DNA of 32,185 nucleotides from Streptomyces triticirhizae (GTDB taxonomy: Bacteria > Actinomycetota > Actinomycetes > Streptomycetales > Streptomycetaceae), in contig NZ_RFFJ01000053.1 in the NCBI RefSeq assembly GCF_003696235.1, positions 1 through 32,185 on the forward strand. Direction: 5' to 3'. Each line of letters starts with the position of its first letter. Position 1 is the stretch's first letter. Below, one piece after another: positions 1 through 7,772 of this stretch. A program made the translations under genes and the position numbers. The notes under the pieces are model-generated. The model was given only the letters and a program-made list of their open reading frames with translations, searched no databases and was not told the DNA's origin.

Positions 1-1089
1 GCCGGGACCGCTGAGCTGGACCGGCGGGCGCCCGGGCGCGGCGCGGTCGGTGGCCTGGTCCGTGGTGCGGCCGCCGACGGGGTCGCGGACGAGGTCCCCG
101 GCGAGGTCGCCGACGACCGACTGGCCGCCCGCGCCCCCGGCGTAGCGGGCCGAGGCCACGCCCCACCGCTGGTTGCCCGCCATCCAGCAGCGCAGCCCGT
201 CGACATAGCGCTCGACGGCCTCCCGGCCCGCCGCGTCCAGGGCCAGCCGCGCGGCGAGGTCCGGCAGCCGGGAGGCGGCCCGTTGGAACAGCTCGACCCG
301 GCCGCGCACCAGCCCGACGACCTGACGCACCGCCGCCTCGCGGGAGCAGCCCTGGGCGCGCCGGCGGATCAGCACCAGGTTGTGTGGGTCGCCCGACGCC
401 TCCTCGCGCTCCAGGGAGTGGACGTCGTTGCAGAGGAAGATCACGTCGCCGGCGCAGCGGGTGAGGATCTGCACCTCGGTGCTCCAGTAGGCGCGGGCCG
501 GGACCTCGAACCGGCCGGCGCGTTCGATCAGGTCGAAGCAGGGCGCGGTGCCCACCGCCTGTCGACGCACCGCGAGGTAGGCGTGCTCGTCCAGGGGCGC
601 GGAGGAGAGGCGGTTGCGCGCCTCGCGCACATAGGAGCGGAAGAAGCGGGTGAGGTTGCGCGCCGCGCGCTCGCGCCACGCCGGTGACATGCCGTCGGCG
701 GCGCGCCGCCACATGTCGGCGTAGGCGCGGGTCAGCGGCAGGTCGAGGGCGGGGGGCGCGCCGGGCGGGCGGTAGGCGACGGCGGCCAGGGCGGTGGTGA
801 GCCGGGCGACGCGCTCCGGGCGGCGCCCCAACTCGCCGTCGAACTGGTCGTCGAGGGGGAAGCCGAGGCAGACCGCGTCGGTGGCCAGTTCCAGGTCCTC
901 GGGGGCGGCGTCGGGGTAGGCGTGGGCGGCCAGGTCGGTGAGGCGCCAGTCGGCGTAGGCGCGCAGCGGGGAGCCGTCGGCGACCAGCCGATGGGTCCGC
1001 ACCCAGGCCAGGTGGTGGGCCCGCGCCCGCTCGGCCGAGGGGTTGGTCCGGGTCTCGAACGGCAGGAAGAACCGCACGTCCTGCGGCAT
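1..1089 (-). CDS. Terpene synthase (pentalenene-synthase-like sesquiterpene cyclase), 3' end outside window
   Basis: Class I terpene cyclase, expected to ionise farnesyl diphosphate with Mg2+ and cyclise it in the cytoplasm. The frame stays open for 363 codons from the ATG at 1087-1089 to the window edge, so the C-terminus is missing. The start MPQDV and the stretch ERAGRFEVP match what I remember of pentalenene synthase. Metal motif 1 is DDQFD at residues 80-84. The NSE triad is N222, S226, E230 (NDVHSLERE), and the RY pair is R315-Y316. All diphosphate-binding residues are therefore present. Of the two aromatic residues that precede the motif in pentalenene synthase, F77 is kept but position 76 is Gly, so the product may differ. 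After about residue 320 the tail (rich in D, G, T, P) goes beyond the usual family length of roughly 337. Family is certain; the product cannot be named. Any partner genes (P450 and the like) would lie left of the window. Confidence 0.9.
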   Translation of the reverse strand, partial: MPQDVRFFLPFETRTNPSAERARAHHLAWVRTHRLVADGSPLRAYADWRLTDLAAHAYPDAAPEDLELATDAVCLGFPLDDQFDGELGRRPERVARLTTALAAVAYRPPGAPPALDLPLTRAYADMWRRAADGMSPAWRERAARNLTRFFRSYVREARNRLSSAPLDEHAYLAVRRQAVGTAPCFDLIERAGRFEVPARAYWSTEVQILTRCAGDVIFLCNDVHSLEREEASGDPHNLVLIRRRAQGCSREAAVRQVVGLVRGRVELFQRAASRLPDLAARLALDAAGREAVERYVDGLRCWMAGNQRWGVASARYAGGAGGQSVVGDLAGDLVRDPVGGRTTDQATDRAAPGRPPVQLSGPG

Positions 1090-1322
1090 GGCCGCTCCCC
1101 TCAGTCCGGACGGTGTCCGGGTGTTGTCCGCGTGTTGCCGGCGCCCCCAAGCTCTGCCCCGACCGCAGGTGCGGCAATCGGACATTCCGGCGGACGATGG
1201 CCGAAACGCCCCAGCACTCGGGGGATCACCGCAGGTGACGAGGCGGGCACGGGTCGCCACAACGGCCGGAACCGGACGGCCGCCGCCGCTCCCGCCGCCC
1301 CATATCGCGTCAGTTGGACGAT

Positions 1323-1335
1323 TACACTCGCCACC
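1323..1335 (+). promoter_or_regulatory. -10 box for a leaderless nadE transcript
   Basis: TACACT at 1323-1328 fits the Streptomyces -10 pattern TAnnnT and lies exactly 7 nt before the ATG at 1336. Transcription would therefore start at or next to the A of the ATG. There is no Shine-Dalgarno sequence in front of that ATG, which agrees with a leaderless mRNA. No good -35 is visible 17-18 bp upstream. The rest of 1090-1322, between the divergent terpene synthase and nadE, holds nothing else I can identify. Confidence 0.5.
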
Positions 1336-3090
1336 ATGCCTCAGCTACGACTCGCCCTGAACCAGATCGACGCGAGGGTCGGCGATCTGGCCGGCAACGC
1401 GGAAGCGGTGCTGCGCTGGACCCGGCACGGCGTGGAGCACGGCGCCCATCTGGTGGCGTTCCCCGAGATGATGCTCACCGGCTACCCGGTCGAGGACCTG
1501 GCGCTGCGCTCCTCGTTCGCCGCCGCCAGCCGGCGCGCGCTGGGCGAGTTGGCCGAGCGGCTGGCGGCCGAGGGCCTGGGCGGGGTGCCGGTGGTGGTCG
1601 GCTATCTGGACCGCACCGAGCACGCCCGCGAGCACCTGGGGCAGCCGGCCGGCTCGCCCCGCAACGCGGCGGCGGTGCTGCACGAGGGCCGGGTCGCGCT
1701 CACCTTCGCCAAGCACCATCTGCCCAACTACGGGGTGTTCGACGAGTACCGGTACTTCGTGCCGGGCGACACGCTGCCGGTGGTGCGGGTGCGGGGCGTG
1801 GACGTGGCGCTGGCGATCTGCGAGGACCTGTGGCAGGACGGCGGCCGGGTGCCGGCGACCAGGGCGGCGGGCGCGGGGCTGCTGCTGGCGATCAACGCCT
1901 CGCCCTACGAGGTAGCCAAGGACGACACCCGCCTCGACCTGGTCCGCAAGCGCGCCCAGGAGGCCGGCTGCGCGTTGGCGTATCTGGCGATGGTCGGCGG
2001 GCAGGACGAGTTGGTCTTCGACGGGGACTCGCTGGTCGTCGACCGGGACGGCGCGGTGCTGGCGCGGGGCCCGCAGTTCGCCGAGGAGTGCCTGCTGCTG
2101 GACCTGACGCTGCCGGCGGCGACCGAGGAGCCGCCGGCCGGCCGGGTCGAGGACGGGATGACGATCGACCATCTGACGCTGACGGCCGAGCCGTTGCCCG
2201 CCTACGCCCCGGCGTATCCGGGCGGCGAGGCCGAGCGTCTCGACGACGCGGAGGAGATGTACCGGGCGCTGGTCACCGGGGTGCGGGCGTATGTGGAGAA
2301 GAACGGCTTCCCCTCGGTGCTGCTCGGGCTCTCCGGCGGGATCGACTCGGCGCTCTGCGCGGCGATCGCCTGTGACGCGCTGGGCGCCGAGCGGGTGTTC
2401 GGGCTGGCGATGCCCTCGCGTTACTCCTCGGAGCACTCGGTGGACGACGCGCGGGAGTTGGCGCGGCGGACCGGGCTCAACCTGCGGACGGTGCCGATCG
2501 GCGGGATGTTCGACGCGTACATGGAGCAGGTGGGGCTGACCGGGCTGGCCGAGGAGAACCTCCAGTCGCGGCTGCGCGGGACGCTGCTGATGGCGGTCTC
2601 CAACCAGGAGGGCCACATCGTGCTGGCGCCGGGCAACAAGAGCGAGTTGGCGGTCGGCTACTCGACGCTCTACGGGGACTCGGTCGGCGCCTACGGCCCG
2701 ATCAAGGACCTCTACAAGACGGGCGTCTACCGGCTGGCGCGCTGGCGGAACGAGGCGGCGGCCGCGCGGGGCGAGACGCCGCCGATCCCGGAGAACTCGA
2801 TCGTCAAGCCGCCGAGCGCCGAGCTGCGCCCGGGCCAGGTGGACACGGACTCGCTGCCGGACTACGACACGCTGGACGCGGTGTTGGAGCGGTATGTGGA
2901 CCGGGACCAGGGCTGGTCGCAGATCGTGGCGGCGGGGTACGCGCCCGAGCTGGTGACCGAGGTGCTGCGGCTGGTGGACCGCGCGGAGTACAAGCGGCGG
3001 CAGTACCCGCCGGGCACCAAGATCTCGCCCAAGGGCTTCGGCAAGGACCGCAGGCTGCCGATCACCAACGGGTGGCGCGAGGGGCGTTGA
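1336..3090 (+). CDS. nadE: Glutamine-dependent NAD+ synthase
   Basis: Makes NAD+ from nicotinic acid adenine dinucleotide, ATP and glutamine, the last step of NAD biosynthesis. The protein has 584 residues in two domains. The N-terminal nitrilase-type glutaminase (about 1-270) has the triad E44 (AFPEM), K126 (FAKHHLPNYG) and C162 (AICEDLW). The C-terminal synthetase (about 300-584) has the ATP pyrophosphatase loop SGGIDS at 333-338, the NLQSRLRG and NKSELAVGYSTLYGD blocks, and the KRRQYPPGTKIS tail. The open frame continues far upstream, but that part is arginine/alanine-rich shadow sequence. The ATG at 1336 gives the family's usual MPQLRLALNQID beginning and sits 7 nt behind a -10 box. Monocistronic: the next gene has its own promoter. 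Confidence 0.97.
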   Translation: MPQLRLALNQIDARVGDLAGNAEAVLRWTRHGVEHGAHLVAFPEMMLTGYPVEDLALRSSFAAASRRALGELAERLAAEGLGGVPVVVGYLDRTEHAREHLGQPAGSPRNAAAVLHEGRVALTFAKHHLPNYGVFDEYRYFVPGDTLPVVRVRGVDVALAICEDLWQDGGRVPATRAAGAGLLLAINASPYEVAKDDTRLDLVRKRAQEAGCALAYLAMVGGQDELVFDGDSLVVDRDGAVLARGPQFAEECLLLDLTLPAATEEPPAGRVEDGMTIDHLTLTAEPLPAYAPAYPGGEAERLDDAEEMYRALVTGVRAYVEKNGFPSVLLGLSGGIDSALCAAIACDALGAERVFGLAMPSRYSSEHSVDDARELARRTGLNLRTVPIGGMFDAYMEQVGLTGLAEENLQSRLRGTLLMAVSNQEGHIVLAPGNKSELAVGYSTLYGDSVGAYGPIKDLYKTGVYRLARWRNEAAAARGETPPIPENSIVKPPSAELRPGQVDTDSLPDYDTLDAVLERYVDRDQGWSQIVAAGYAPELVTEVLRLVDRAEYKRRQYPPGTKISPKGFGKDRRLPITNGWREGR

Positions 3091-3125
3091 CCGTCGTCCG
3101 CCCCCGCCGGAAGTTCGTTGGCGCA

Positions 3126-3141
3126 CTTGGTCTAGACATGT
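3126..3141. promoter_or_regulatory. DasR-like (dre) site overlapping the protease -35
   Basis: CTTGGTCTAGACATGT matches the DasR response element consensus, recalled as A(C/G)TGGTCTAGACCA(C/G)T, at about 12 of 16 positions; the core GGTCTAGAC is intact and the right flank is degenerate. DasR is the GntR-family N-acetylglucosamine regulator of Streptomyces. The site covers the -35 hexamer of the protease gene, a natural position for repression. Binding is inferred from sequence similarity only. Confidence 0.45.
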
Positions 3142-3161
3142 GCATGGCATGACCGTACGCT
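3133..3161 (+). promoter_or_regulatory. Promoter of the S1 protease gene
   Basis: TAGACA at 3133-3138 (one mismatch to TTGACA), a 17-bp spacer, and TACGCT at 3156-3161 (TAnnnT). Spacing and position fit a vegetative sigma-factor promoter, giving a leader of about 70 nt before the ATG at 3242. Two operator-like palindromes overlap or follow it. Confidence 0.55.
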
Positions 3162-3175
3162 CTCCCCCGCAGAGG

Positions 3176-3189
3176 TGAGAGCGCTCCCG
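3176..3189. promoter_or_regulatory. CebR/LacI-type operator-like palindrome
   Basis: TGAGAGCGCTCCCG differs at two positions from the 14-bp CebR box TGGGAGCGCTCCCA (consensus recalled from Streptomyces cellulose-utilisation genes). It has the central CG of LacI-family operators. It begins about 15 bp after the -10 box, at or just downstream of the predicted transcription start, where a bound repressor would block transcription. Confidence 0.45.
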
Positions 3190-3241
3190 TCCTTTGCTGT
3201 TCCACCCCCTCACAGGTAGAGCATCAAAGGAGTACCCCCAC

Positions 3242-4405
3242 ATGAGACGTAAGCCCGGCATTCGCCTTGGCCTGTCCGCACTGCTGGTCGTCGGCGCGCT
3301 GGCCGGCACATCGGCGGCCGCCGCCTCCGCGAGCGCGGCCAACCCCACCGCCGAACCGGTCGCGTCCGAGGGCCTGTTGACGGCCCTCCAGCAGACCTTC
3401 GGCCTCACCGAGGCGCAGGCCGTCGAGCGGCTCGCCGACGAGGCCGCCGCCACCGAACTCGCGCCAGACGCCCGGCAGGCGGCTGGCTCGGCGTTCGGCG
3501 GCAGTTGGTTCGACCCGGCCAGCGGCGCGCTGGTGGTCGCCGTCACCGACGCGGCGGCCGCGGCCGAGGTCGAGGCCACCGGCGCCCAGACCGCCCTCGT
3601 CGAGCACGACGCGGCGACCCTCGACGCCGCCCTCGCCTCGATCGACGCGCTCGCCGACGAGGCCGGCGCGCCCGACGCGGTGGCCAGCTGGCGGGTCGAC
3701 CCGCGCGTCAACAGCGTGGTGGTCGACGTCGTCGAGGGCCAGGAGTCCTCGGCCGAGGTGGTGGAGTTCCTGGCCGCCGCCGAGCAGGCGGGGCCGGTCG
3801 CGGCCGGCACCGTTCCGGAGGCCCCGTCCACCTTCGCCGCCGGCACCGTGGGCGGCGACCCGTACTACACCGGCAACGTCCGCTGTTCCATCGGCTTCTC
3901 GGTGCACGGCGGCTTTGTCACCGCCGGCCACTGCGGCGGACAGGGGCAGGACGTGTTCGGCTGGGACCGCTCGCACATCGGGCAGTTCCAGGGCTCCTCG
4001 TTTCCGGAGAACGACTACGCCTGGGTGAGCGTGGGCAGCGGCTGGTGGACCGAGCCGGTGGTGCTCGGCTGGGGCGCCGCCCCCGACCAGCTGGTGCGCG
4101 GCTCGGCCGAGGCCCCGATCGGCGCCTCGATCTGCCGCTCCGGTTCGACCACCGGCTGGCACTGCGGCTCGGTGCTGGCCAAGAACGAGACGGTCAACTA
4201 CAGCGACGGAACGGTCGTCCGCGAGATGACCAAGACCAGCGTCTGCGCCGAGCCCGGCGACTCGGGCGGCGCCTACATCAGCGGCGACCAGGCCCAGGGC
4301 GTCACCTCCGGCGGCTGGGGCAACTGCTCCAGCGGCGGTGAGACCTGGTACCAGCCGGTCAACGAGATCCTGGGCGCCTACGGGCTGACCCTGCACACCG
4401 CGTAA
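3242..4405 (+). CDS. Secreted streptogrisin-type serine protease (S1, alpha-lytic family) preproprotein
   Basis: Extracellular chymotrypsin-fold protease made as a 387-residue preproenzyme. Residues 1-32 are a Sec signal peptide (MRRKPGIR, a hydrophobic core, then Ala-rich). Residues about 33-198 are the pro-region that folds and inhibits the enzyme; its C-terminal half (WRVDPRVNSVVVDV) resembles the alpha-lytic protease pro-domain. The mature enzyme starts near 199-203. Catalytic residues are H230 (TAGHC), D258 (ENDYAWV) and S341 (PGDSGG). Six cysteines (215, 231, 298, 308, 335, 362) allow the three disulfides typical of streptogrisins. AAAGGAG at 3227-3233, 8 nt before the ATG at 3242, fixes the start. 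Substrate preference (Glu-, large hydrophobic- or trypsin-like) cannot be read with confidence. Confidence 0.95.
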   Translation: MRRKPGIRLGLSALLVVGALAGTSAAAASASAANPTAEPVASEGLLTALQQTFGLTEAQAVERLADEAAATELAPDARQAAGSAFGGSWFDPASGALVVAVTDAAAAAEVEATGAQTALVEHDAATLDAALASIDALADEAGAPDAVASWRVDPRVNSVVVDVVEGQESSAEVVEFLAAAEQAGPVAAGTVPEAPSTFAAGTVGGDPYYTGNVRCSIGFSVHGGFVTAGHCGGQGQDVFGWDRSHIGQFQGSSFPENDYAWVSVGSGWWTEPVVLGWGAAPDQLVRGSAEAPIGASICRSGSTTGWHCGSVLAKNETVNYSDGTVVREMTKTSVCAEPGDSGGAYISGDQAQGVTSGGWGNCSSGGETWYQPVNEILGAYGLTLHTA

Positions 4406-4413
4406 CGCGCGCG

Positions 4414-4455
4414 AACGGCGGCCCGCTCCTCGCACCTCGCGAGCGGGCCACCGTT
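4414..4455. terminator. Bidirectional terminator between protease gene and pspAB
   Basis: Arms of 15 nt (4414-4428 and 4441-4455) pair at 14 of 15 positions around a 12-nt loop. The hairpin lies between two convergent genes, 8 bp after the protease stop and 5 bp from the pspAB stop, so it can serve both. Confidence 0.75.
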
Positions 4456-4460
4456 CCGCC

Positions 4461-5072
4461 TCACAGGCCGGGCGCGCCCCAGACCGGGAACCAACGGGAG
4501 AGGTCCTCCTCCACCCGCAGGTCGTCGGCGAGCAGGGCGCGCACCCGCAGCTCAAGCCCGTTGTCCCGGCGCTCCTTCGCGCCGGGCAGCGGCGCGAACG
4601 GGTAGAAGGTGCCGCGCTTGTAGAGGTAGACCAGCGCCAGCGAGCGGCCCTCGGGGTCGCGGAACCCGACCAGCGAGCACAGCAGTTGGGGCCCGAATCC
4701 GGCGTCCTTCAGCAGGGTGTTGACCGCGTGCAGGTCGTTGACCAGGGCGTTCAACTCCTCGGCCGGGTGGCGGGCCAGCAGCCAGGTGTAGCCGTAGTCG
4801 TCCTGGCTGAACTCGACGGGGTGGCCCGTCTCGGCGTCCGGGTCGGCGTTCGGGTTCGGGTCGAGATCGGCGTCGAGCAGCTCGTGCACCTCGTCCCGCA
4901 CCCGGGTGAAGGCACCGCCCTCCACGCTGGCGAAGCAGACCGAGCCGGCTCCCGTGGGCGTGAAGCCGCCGCCGGCGGCGAGGGTGACGGCGGCCGAGGG
5001 GACCGCGAACAGCTGGTCCAGATCGGGTTTGACCGGTTTGCGCCGGCCCAGGATCGCGTCGAGAAAGCCCAC
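4461..5072 (-). CDS. pspAB: PspA-associated protein PspAB
   Basis: A 203-residue soluble protein recognised as actinobacterial PspAB from its start MGFLDAILGRRKPVKPDLDQLF and from its place directly after htpX. PspAB belongs to the extended phage-shock/envelope-stress system; its biochemical role is not established. The start is GTG (5070-5072) with an AAGGGGAA ribosome site 7-8 nt upstream. The mid-part is acidic with an Asp/Pro/Asn run (residues about 68-80). No transmembrane segment is visible. It is read with htpX as a two-gene unit with a 50-bp gap; no pspA gene is in this window. Confidence 0.8.
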   Translation of the reverse strand: MGFLDAILGRRKPVKPDLDQLFAVPSAAVTLAAGGGFTPTGAGSVCFASVEGGAFTRVRDEVHELLDADLDPNPNADPDAETGHPVEFSQDDYGYTWLLARHPAEELNALVNDLHAVNTLLKDAGFGPQLLCSLVGFRDPEGRSLALVYLYKRGTFYPFAPLPGAKERRDNGLELRVRALLADDLRVEEDLSRWFPVWGAPGL

Positions 5073-5122
5073 GAACGTTTCCCCTTCTGCCGTTTTTCCC
5101 GCCGGGTTTCCTTGCCGCGCCC

Positions 5123-6019
5123 TCAGGGCCGGCCCAGCTCCTGGGAGAGCCGGCCCAGCCGGTCCAGCCGCTGCTCCAGCGTCGGGTGCGAGGAGAACAG
5201 CCGGCTCAGCCCGTCGCCGGAGAGCGCGGGCGCGAAGTAGAACGCGTTGAACGGCTCGGCCTGCCGCAGGTCCCTGGTCGGAATGCGGGCCATCTGCCCC
5301 GACACCTTGGTGAGCGCCGAGGCCAGCGCCGAGGGCCGGCCGGTGAGCAGCGCCCCGGTGCGGTCGGCGGACAGCTCGCGGTAGCGGGAGAGCAGCCGGG
5401 TGAGCAGGAAACTGATCACATAGACCACGGCGCTGACCAGAGGGATCAGCAGAAAGAGCACATTGTTATTGTTCCGACCGCCTCGGGTCAGCCCGCTCCA
5501 CAGGGCGATCCGGGTGATCAGCCCGGCCAGCACGCCGAGGAACGCGGCCACCGTCATCACCGCGACATCCCGGTGCGCCACATGCGACAGCTCGTGCGCC
5601 AGCACGCCCTCCAGCTCGTCCCGCTCAAGACGGCGCAGCAGCCCGGTGGTGGCGCAGACCATGGACTTCTTCTGGCTGCGGCCGGTGGCGAACGCGTTGG
5701 GCACGTCGGTGTCGGCGATGGCGACCTTCGGCTTGGGCATGTCGGCGAGCGCGCAGAGCCGGTCGACGGCGCCGTGCAGCTCCGGCGCCTGCTCGGGCGT
5801 GACCTCGCGGGCGCCCATGCTGTAGGCGGCGATCCGGTCGCTGAACCAGAACTGGACGAAGAACAGCCCGCCGGCGAGGACCAGGATCAGCGGCCATGCC
5901 TCGCCGAAGGCCGCGATCAACACGCCGACGAAGACCACGTAGAGGAGCCCGATCAGAAACATGGTGAGGCCCATGCGTCGGGTCAGCCCGCGATCGGGGG
6001 CGAACCGGGTGCGCGCCAT
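5123..6019 (-). CDS. htpX: Membrane zinc metalloprotease HtpX (M48)
   Basis: Integral-membrane protease that degrades damaged membrane proteins. The protein has 298 residues. Two N-terminal membrane segments lie at about 18-38 and 42-60. The cytoplasmic catalytic part has the HELSH zinc motif (H142, E143, H146) and the third ligand E215 in RYRELSAD. Two more hydrophobic segments at about 153-175 and 187-208 sit between them, as in E. coli HtpX. A strong ribosome site GGAGGAA stands 5-6 nt before the ATG at 6019. The upstream 138 bp contain an unusually A/T-rich patch (about 6064-6100) that probably holds the promoter, but no clear hexamers could be assigned. First gene of htpX-pspAB. Confidence 0.94.
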   Translation of the reverse strand: MARTRFAPDRGLTRRMGLTMFLIGLLYVVFVGVLIAAFGEAWPLILVLAGGLFFVQFWFSDRIAAYSMGAREVTPEQAPELHGAVDRLCALADMPKPKVAIADTDVPNAFATGRSQKKSMVCATTGLLRRLERDELEGVLAHELSHVAHRDVAVMTVAAFLGVLAGLITRIALWSGLTRGGRNNNNVLFLLIPLVSAVVYVISFLLTRLLSRYRELSADRTGALLTGRPSALASALTKVSGQMARIPTRDLRQAEPFNAFYFAPALSGDGLSRLFSSHPTLEQRLDRLGRLSQELGRP

Positions 6020-6128
6020 GCCGTTCCTCCAGGCGTCGGGACTGCGGGCGTCGGGATCTCCCTCAAAAGTAAATCAATCGGAGGAAAACCGAGACAACGA
6101 GCACCAACGGCGACGAACGGGGGCGACC

Positions 6129-6154
6129 GGCCGGGGCGAGAGCGCGACCCGGCC
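6129..6154 (-). terminator. Terminator after the alpha/beta hydrolase gene
   Basis: GGCCGGG (6129-6135) pairs with CCCGGCC (6148-6154) around a 12-nt loop, 3 bp beyond the hydrolase stop codon. Confidence 0.5.
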
Positions 6155-6157
6155 CGT

Positions 6158-7072
6158 TCACTTGCTGGTGACGCTCCACGTGCCGTCGCCGGCCGCCGCG
6201 ACGGCGTCGTTGAGTGCGGCCCACGCCGCGCCGTCGAGCTTGAGGGCGTCGCCGAGGTAGGCGGAGATCGCTTCGGCGACGAGGGCGACGCGGGCGGGGT
6301 CCTCGTCGGTGGTGTCGGTGACCGTCTCGCCGGCGAGGCCGCCCAGGGTGTGCTCGCCCTCCGCGATGGTGAGCAGGCTCTTCGGCGCCGGGCTGAGGTG
6401 ATAGGCGTCGGTGAACCACTCCGGCCCCCGGGTGGAGAGCTGGGACTGGTCCCTGCCGCCCGCGACGACCAGGGCCGGAGCGGTCATGGTGGAGAAGTCC
6501 GGCCGCATGAACGGAAGGTGTTCGGCGGCGAACGGGGTGAGCGTGTCGCCCGTTCCGGTCGCGGCGATGAGCGCACCGGCCGAGACCGCCGGGTGGGAGA
6601 AGTCCTCTCCGGGAGTCCCTTCGGCGTCGAGCACGCGCGCGCCGAGGAGCGTGCCGGCGGTCTGCGCGCCCCAGGAGTGGCCGACGACCGCGACGCGGCC
6701 ACGGTCGACGCGGTTCTCCAGATCGCCCGCCTGGAGAAGGATGTCGCCGAGATGGTCGAGAACGGCGTGGAGGTCGGCGATCCGGACGCGCCAGATGGTG
6801 GCGAAACGCGGGTCGTCCCACGTGATGCCGTTGCGGCGGGAGTCCAGGTGGGTGGGCTGCACGACGACGAACCCGGCGGCCGCCCACCGGTCGACGAGGG
6901 GTTCGTATCCGTCCATGGACCACGCGTTGCCGTGGGAGAACACGATGACGGGAAGGTCCCGGCCCGACTGGGGGGCGGTGACCTTCACCCGGAGATCCAT
7001 GCCGCGCCCCGGGGCGGGAACGACGATGGGCTTGACCGCGACGATCCGCTGGTCGAGGCGAAGGGAAGGCAT
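6158..7072 (-). CDS. Alpha/beta hydrolase (dienelactone hydrolase / PAF-acetylhydrolase-like)
   Basis: A 304-residue soluble serine hydrolase with the full triad: S133 in GHSWG, D208 in VVAGGRDQS and H241 in AEGEHTLGG. VFSHGN at 45-49 supplies the oxyanion-hole region. No signal peptide. The sequence recalls bacterial chlorophyllase/PAF-acetylhydrolase-like esterases acting on small esters or amides; the substrate is unknown. The ATG at 7072 is preceded by GGAGAAAG about 14 nt upstream. It is transcribed away from a TetR gene, and its promoter contains a palindrome as spacer, so TetR control is very likely. That in turn suggests the substrate or a related compound is the inducer. Confidence 0.85.
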   Translation of the reverse strand: MPSLRLDQRIVAVKPIVVPAPGRGMDLRVKVTAPQSGRDLPVIVFSHGNAWSMDGYEPLVDRWAAAGFVVVQPTHLDSRRNGITWDDPRFATIWRVRIADLHAVLDHLGDILLQAGDLENRVDRGRVAVVGHSWGAQTAGTLLGARVLDAEGTPGEDFSHPAVSAGALIAATGTGDTLTPFAAEHLPFMRPDFSTMTAPALVVAGGRDQSQLSTRGPEWFTDAYHLSPAPKSLLTIAEGEHTLGGLAGETVTDTTDEDPARVALVAEAISAYLGDALKLDGAAWAALNDAVAAAGDGTWSVTSK

Positions 7073-7108
7073 GGGGTACCTGTGCTTTCTCCAGGGGGCG
7101 CCCTGCCA

Positions 7109-7139
7109 TACTTTGGCGGAGCGGCGTTCCGCCAAAGTA
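7109..7139. promoter_or_regulatory. 31-bp palindromic operator O1 in the hydrolase/tetR intergenic region
   Basis: Perfect 12-bp arms TACTTTGGCGGA (7109-7120) and TCCGCCAAAGTA (7128-7139) around 7 bp. The outer hexamers read TACTTT on either strand and can act as -10 boxes. It abuts a second palindrome with no gap. Size and place between divergent genes fit a TetR-family operator. Confidence 0.75.
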
Positions 7140-7162
7140 GCGGAACATTGTTCCGCGAGCAA
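7134..7162 (-). promoter_or_regulatory. Hydrolase promoter with operator O2 as its spacer
   Basis: On the minus strand TTGCTC (7162-7157) serves as -35 and TACTTT (7139-7134) as -10, with exactly 17 bp between. Those 17 bp (7140-7156) are themselves a perfect palindrome, GCGGAACA-T-TGTTCCGC. A repressor bound there would sit squarely between the promoter hexamers. This is read directly from sequence; regulation is inferred. Confidence 0.65.
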
Positions 7163-7174
7163 AGGGAGGTTCTC

Positions 7175-7744
7175 GTGCCGGAGTCGGTCGGAGTACGCCA
7201 GGCGCAGGCGGCACGGACGCGCGGCGCCGTGCTGGCGGCAGCGTCGGCGGCCTTCGTGGATCAGGGCGTCCAGGCCCCCATCCGCGACATCGCCGAACGC
7301 GCCGGCGTCGGCGTCGGGACGATCTACCGCCACTTCCCGACCCGGGCGGACCTCGTCACCGCCGTCTACCGGCACCAGATCGACACCTGCGCCGCACTCG
7401 CGCCCCAACTCCTGGAGGAGTCGGCCTCCCCGTTCGCCGCCCTGACCGGCTGGGCGGACGCGTTCGTGGACTTCCTGGTGACCAAGCACGGCCTCGGTGC
7501 CGCCCTGGGGTCCGACGATCCGGGGATGGAGAACCTCCACGCCCTCATGCTCGACACCCTGGTCCCGGCCTGCGCGACGCTGCTCGACGCCTGCGCCGCC
7601 GACGACGAACTCGTCCCCGACCTCAGCGCCTACCGGCTCATGCGCGCCATCGGAAACCTCTGCATCACCGGCCCCGAATACGACCAGGCCGACGCCAGAC
7701 GCATGGTCGCCGTCCTCCTCGCCGGCTGCCGTCGCACGCCCTAG
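7175..7744 (+). CDS. TetR-family transcriptional repressor
   Basis: A 189-residue regulator. The N-terminal HTH (about 36-55: IRDIAERAGVGVGTIYRHF) is a textbook TetR motif. The remainder (about 65-189) is a variable ligand-binding domain ending in GNLCITGPEYDQADARRMV. The GTG start at 7175 is fixed by an excellent ribosome site AAAGGGAGG (7161-7169), 5 nt upstream; a much longer open frame further upstream is shadow sequence over htpX and the hydrolase. Divergent from the hydrolase with two palindromes between, so it probably represses both itself and the hydrolase. The ligand is unknown. Confidence 0.92.
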   Translation: MPESVGVRQAQAARTRGAVLAAASAAFVDQGVQAPIRDIAERAGVGVGTIYRHFPTRADLVTAVYRHQIDTCAALAPQLLEESASPFAALTGWADAFVDFLVTKHGLGAALGSDDPGMENLHALMLDTLVPACATLLDACAADDELVPDLSAYRLMRAIGNLCITGPEYDQADARRMVAVLLAGCRRTP

Positions 7745-7772
7745 CGACGGAACCGGCCCCGCGACACGCGCC

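Noticed and set aside
1345..3846. Minus-strand frame of 833 codons over nadE and the protease
   Set aside because: Same shadow effect; it spans two unrelated genes and their promoter and has no domain signature.
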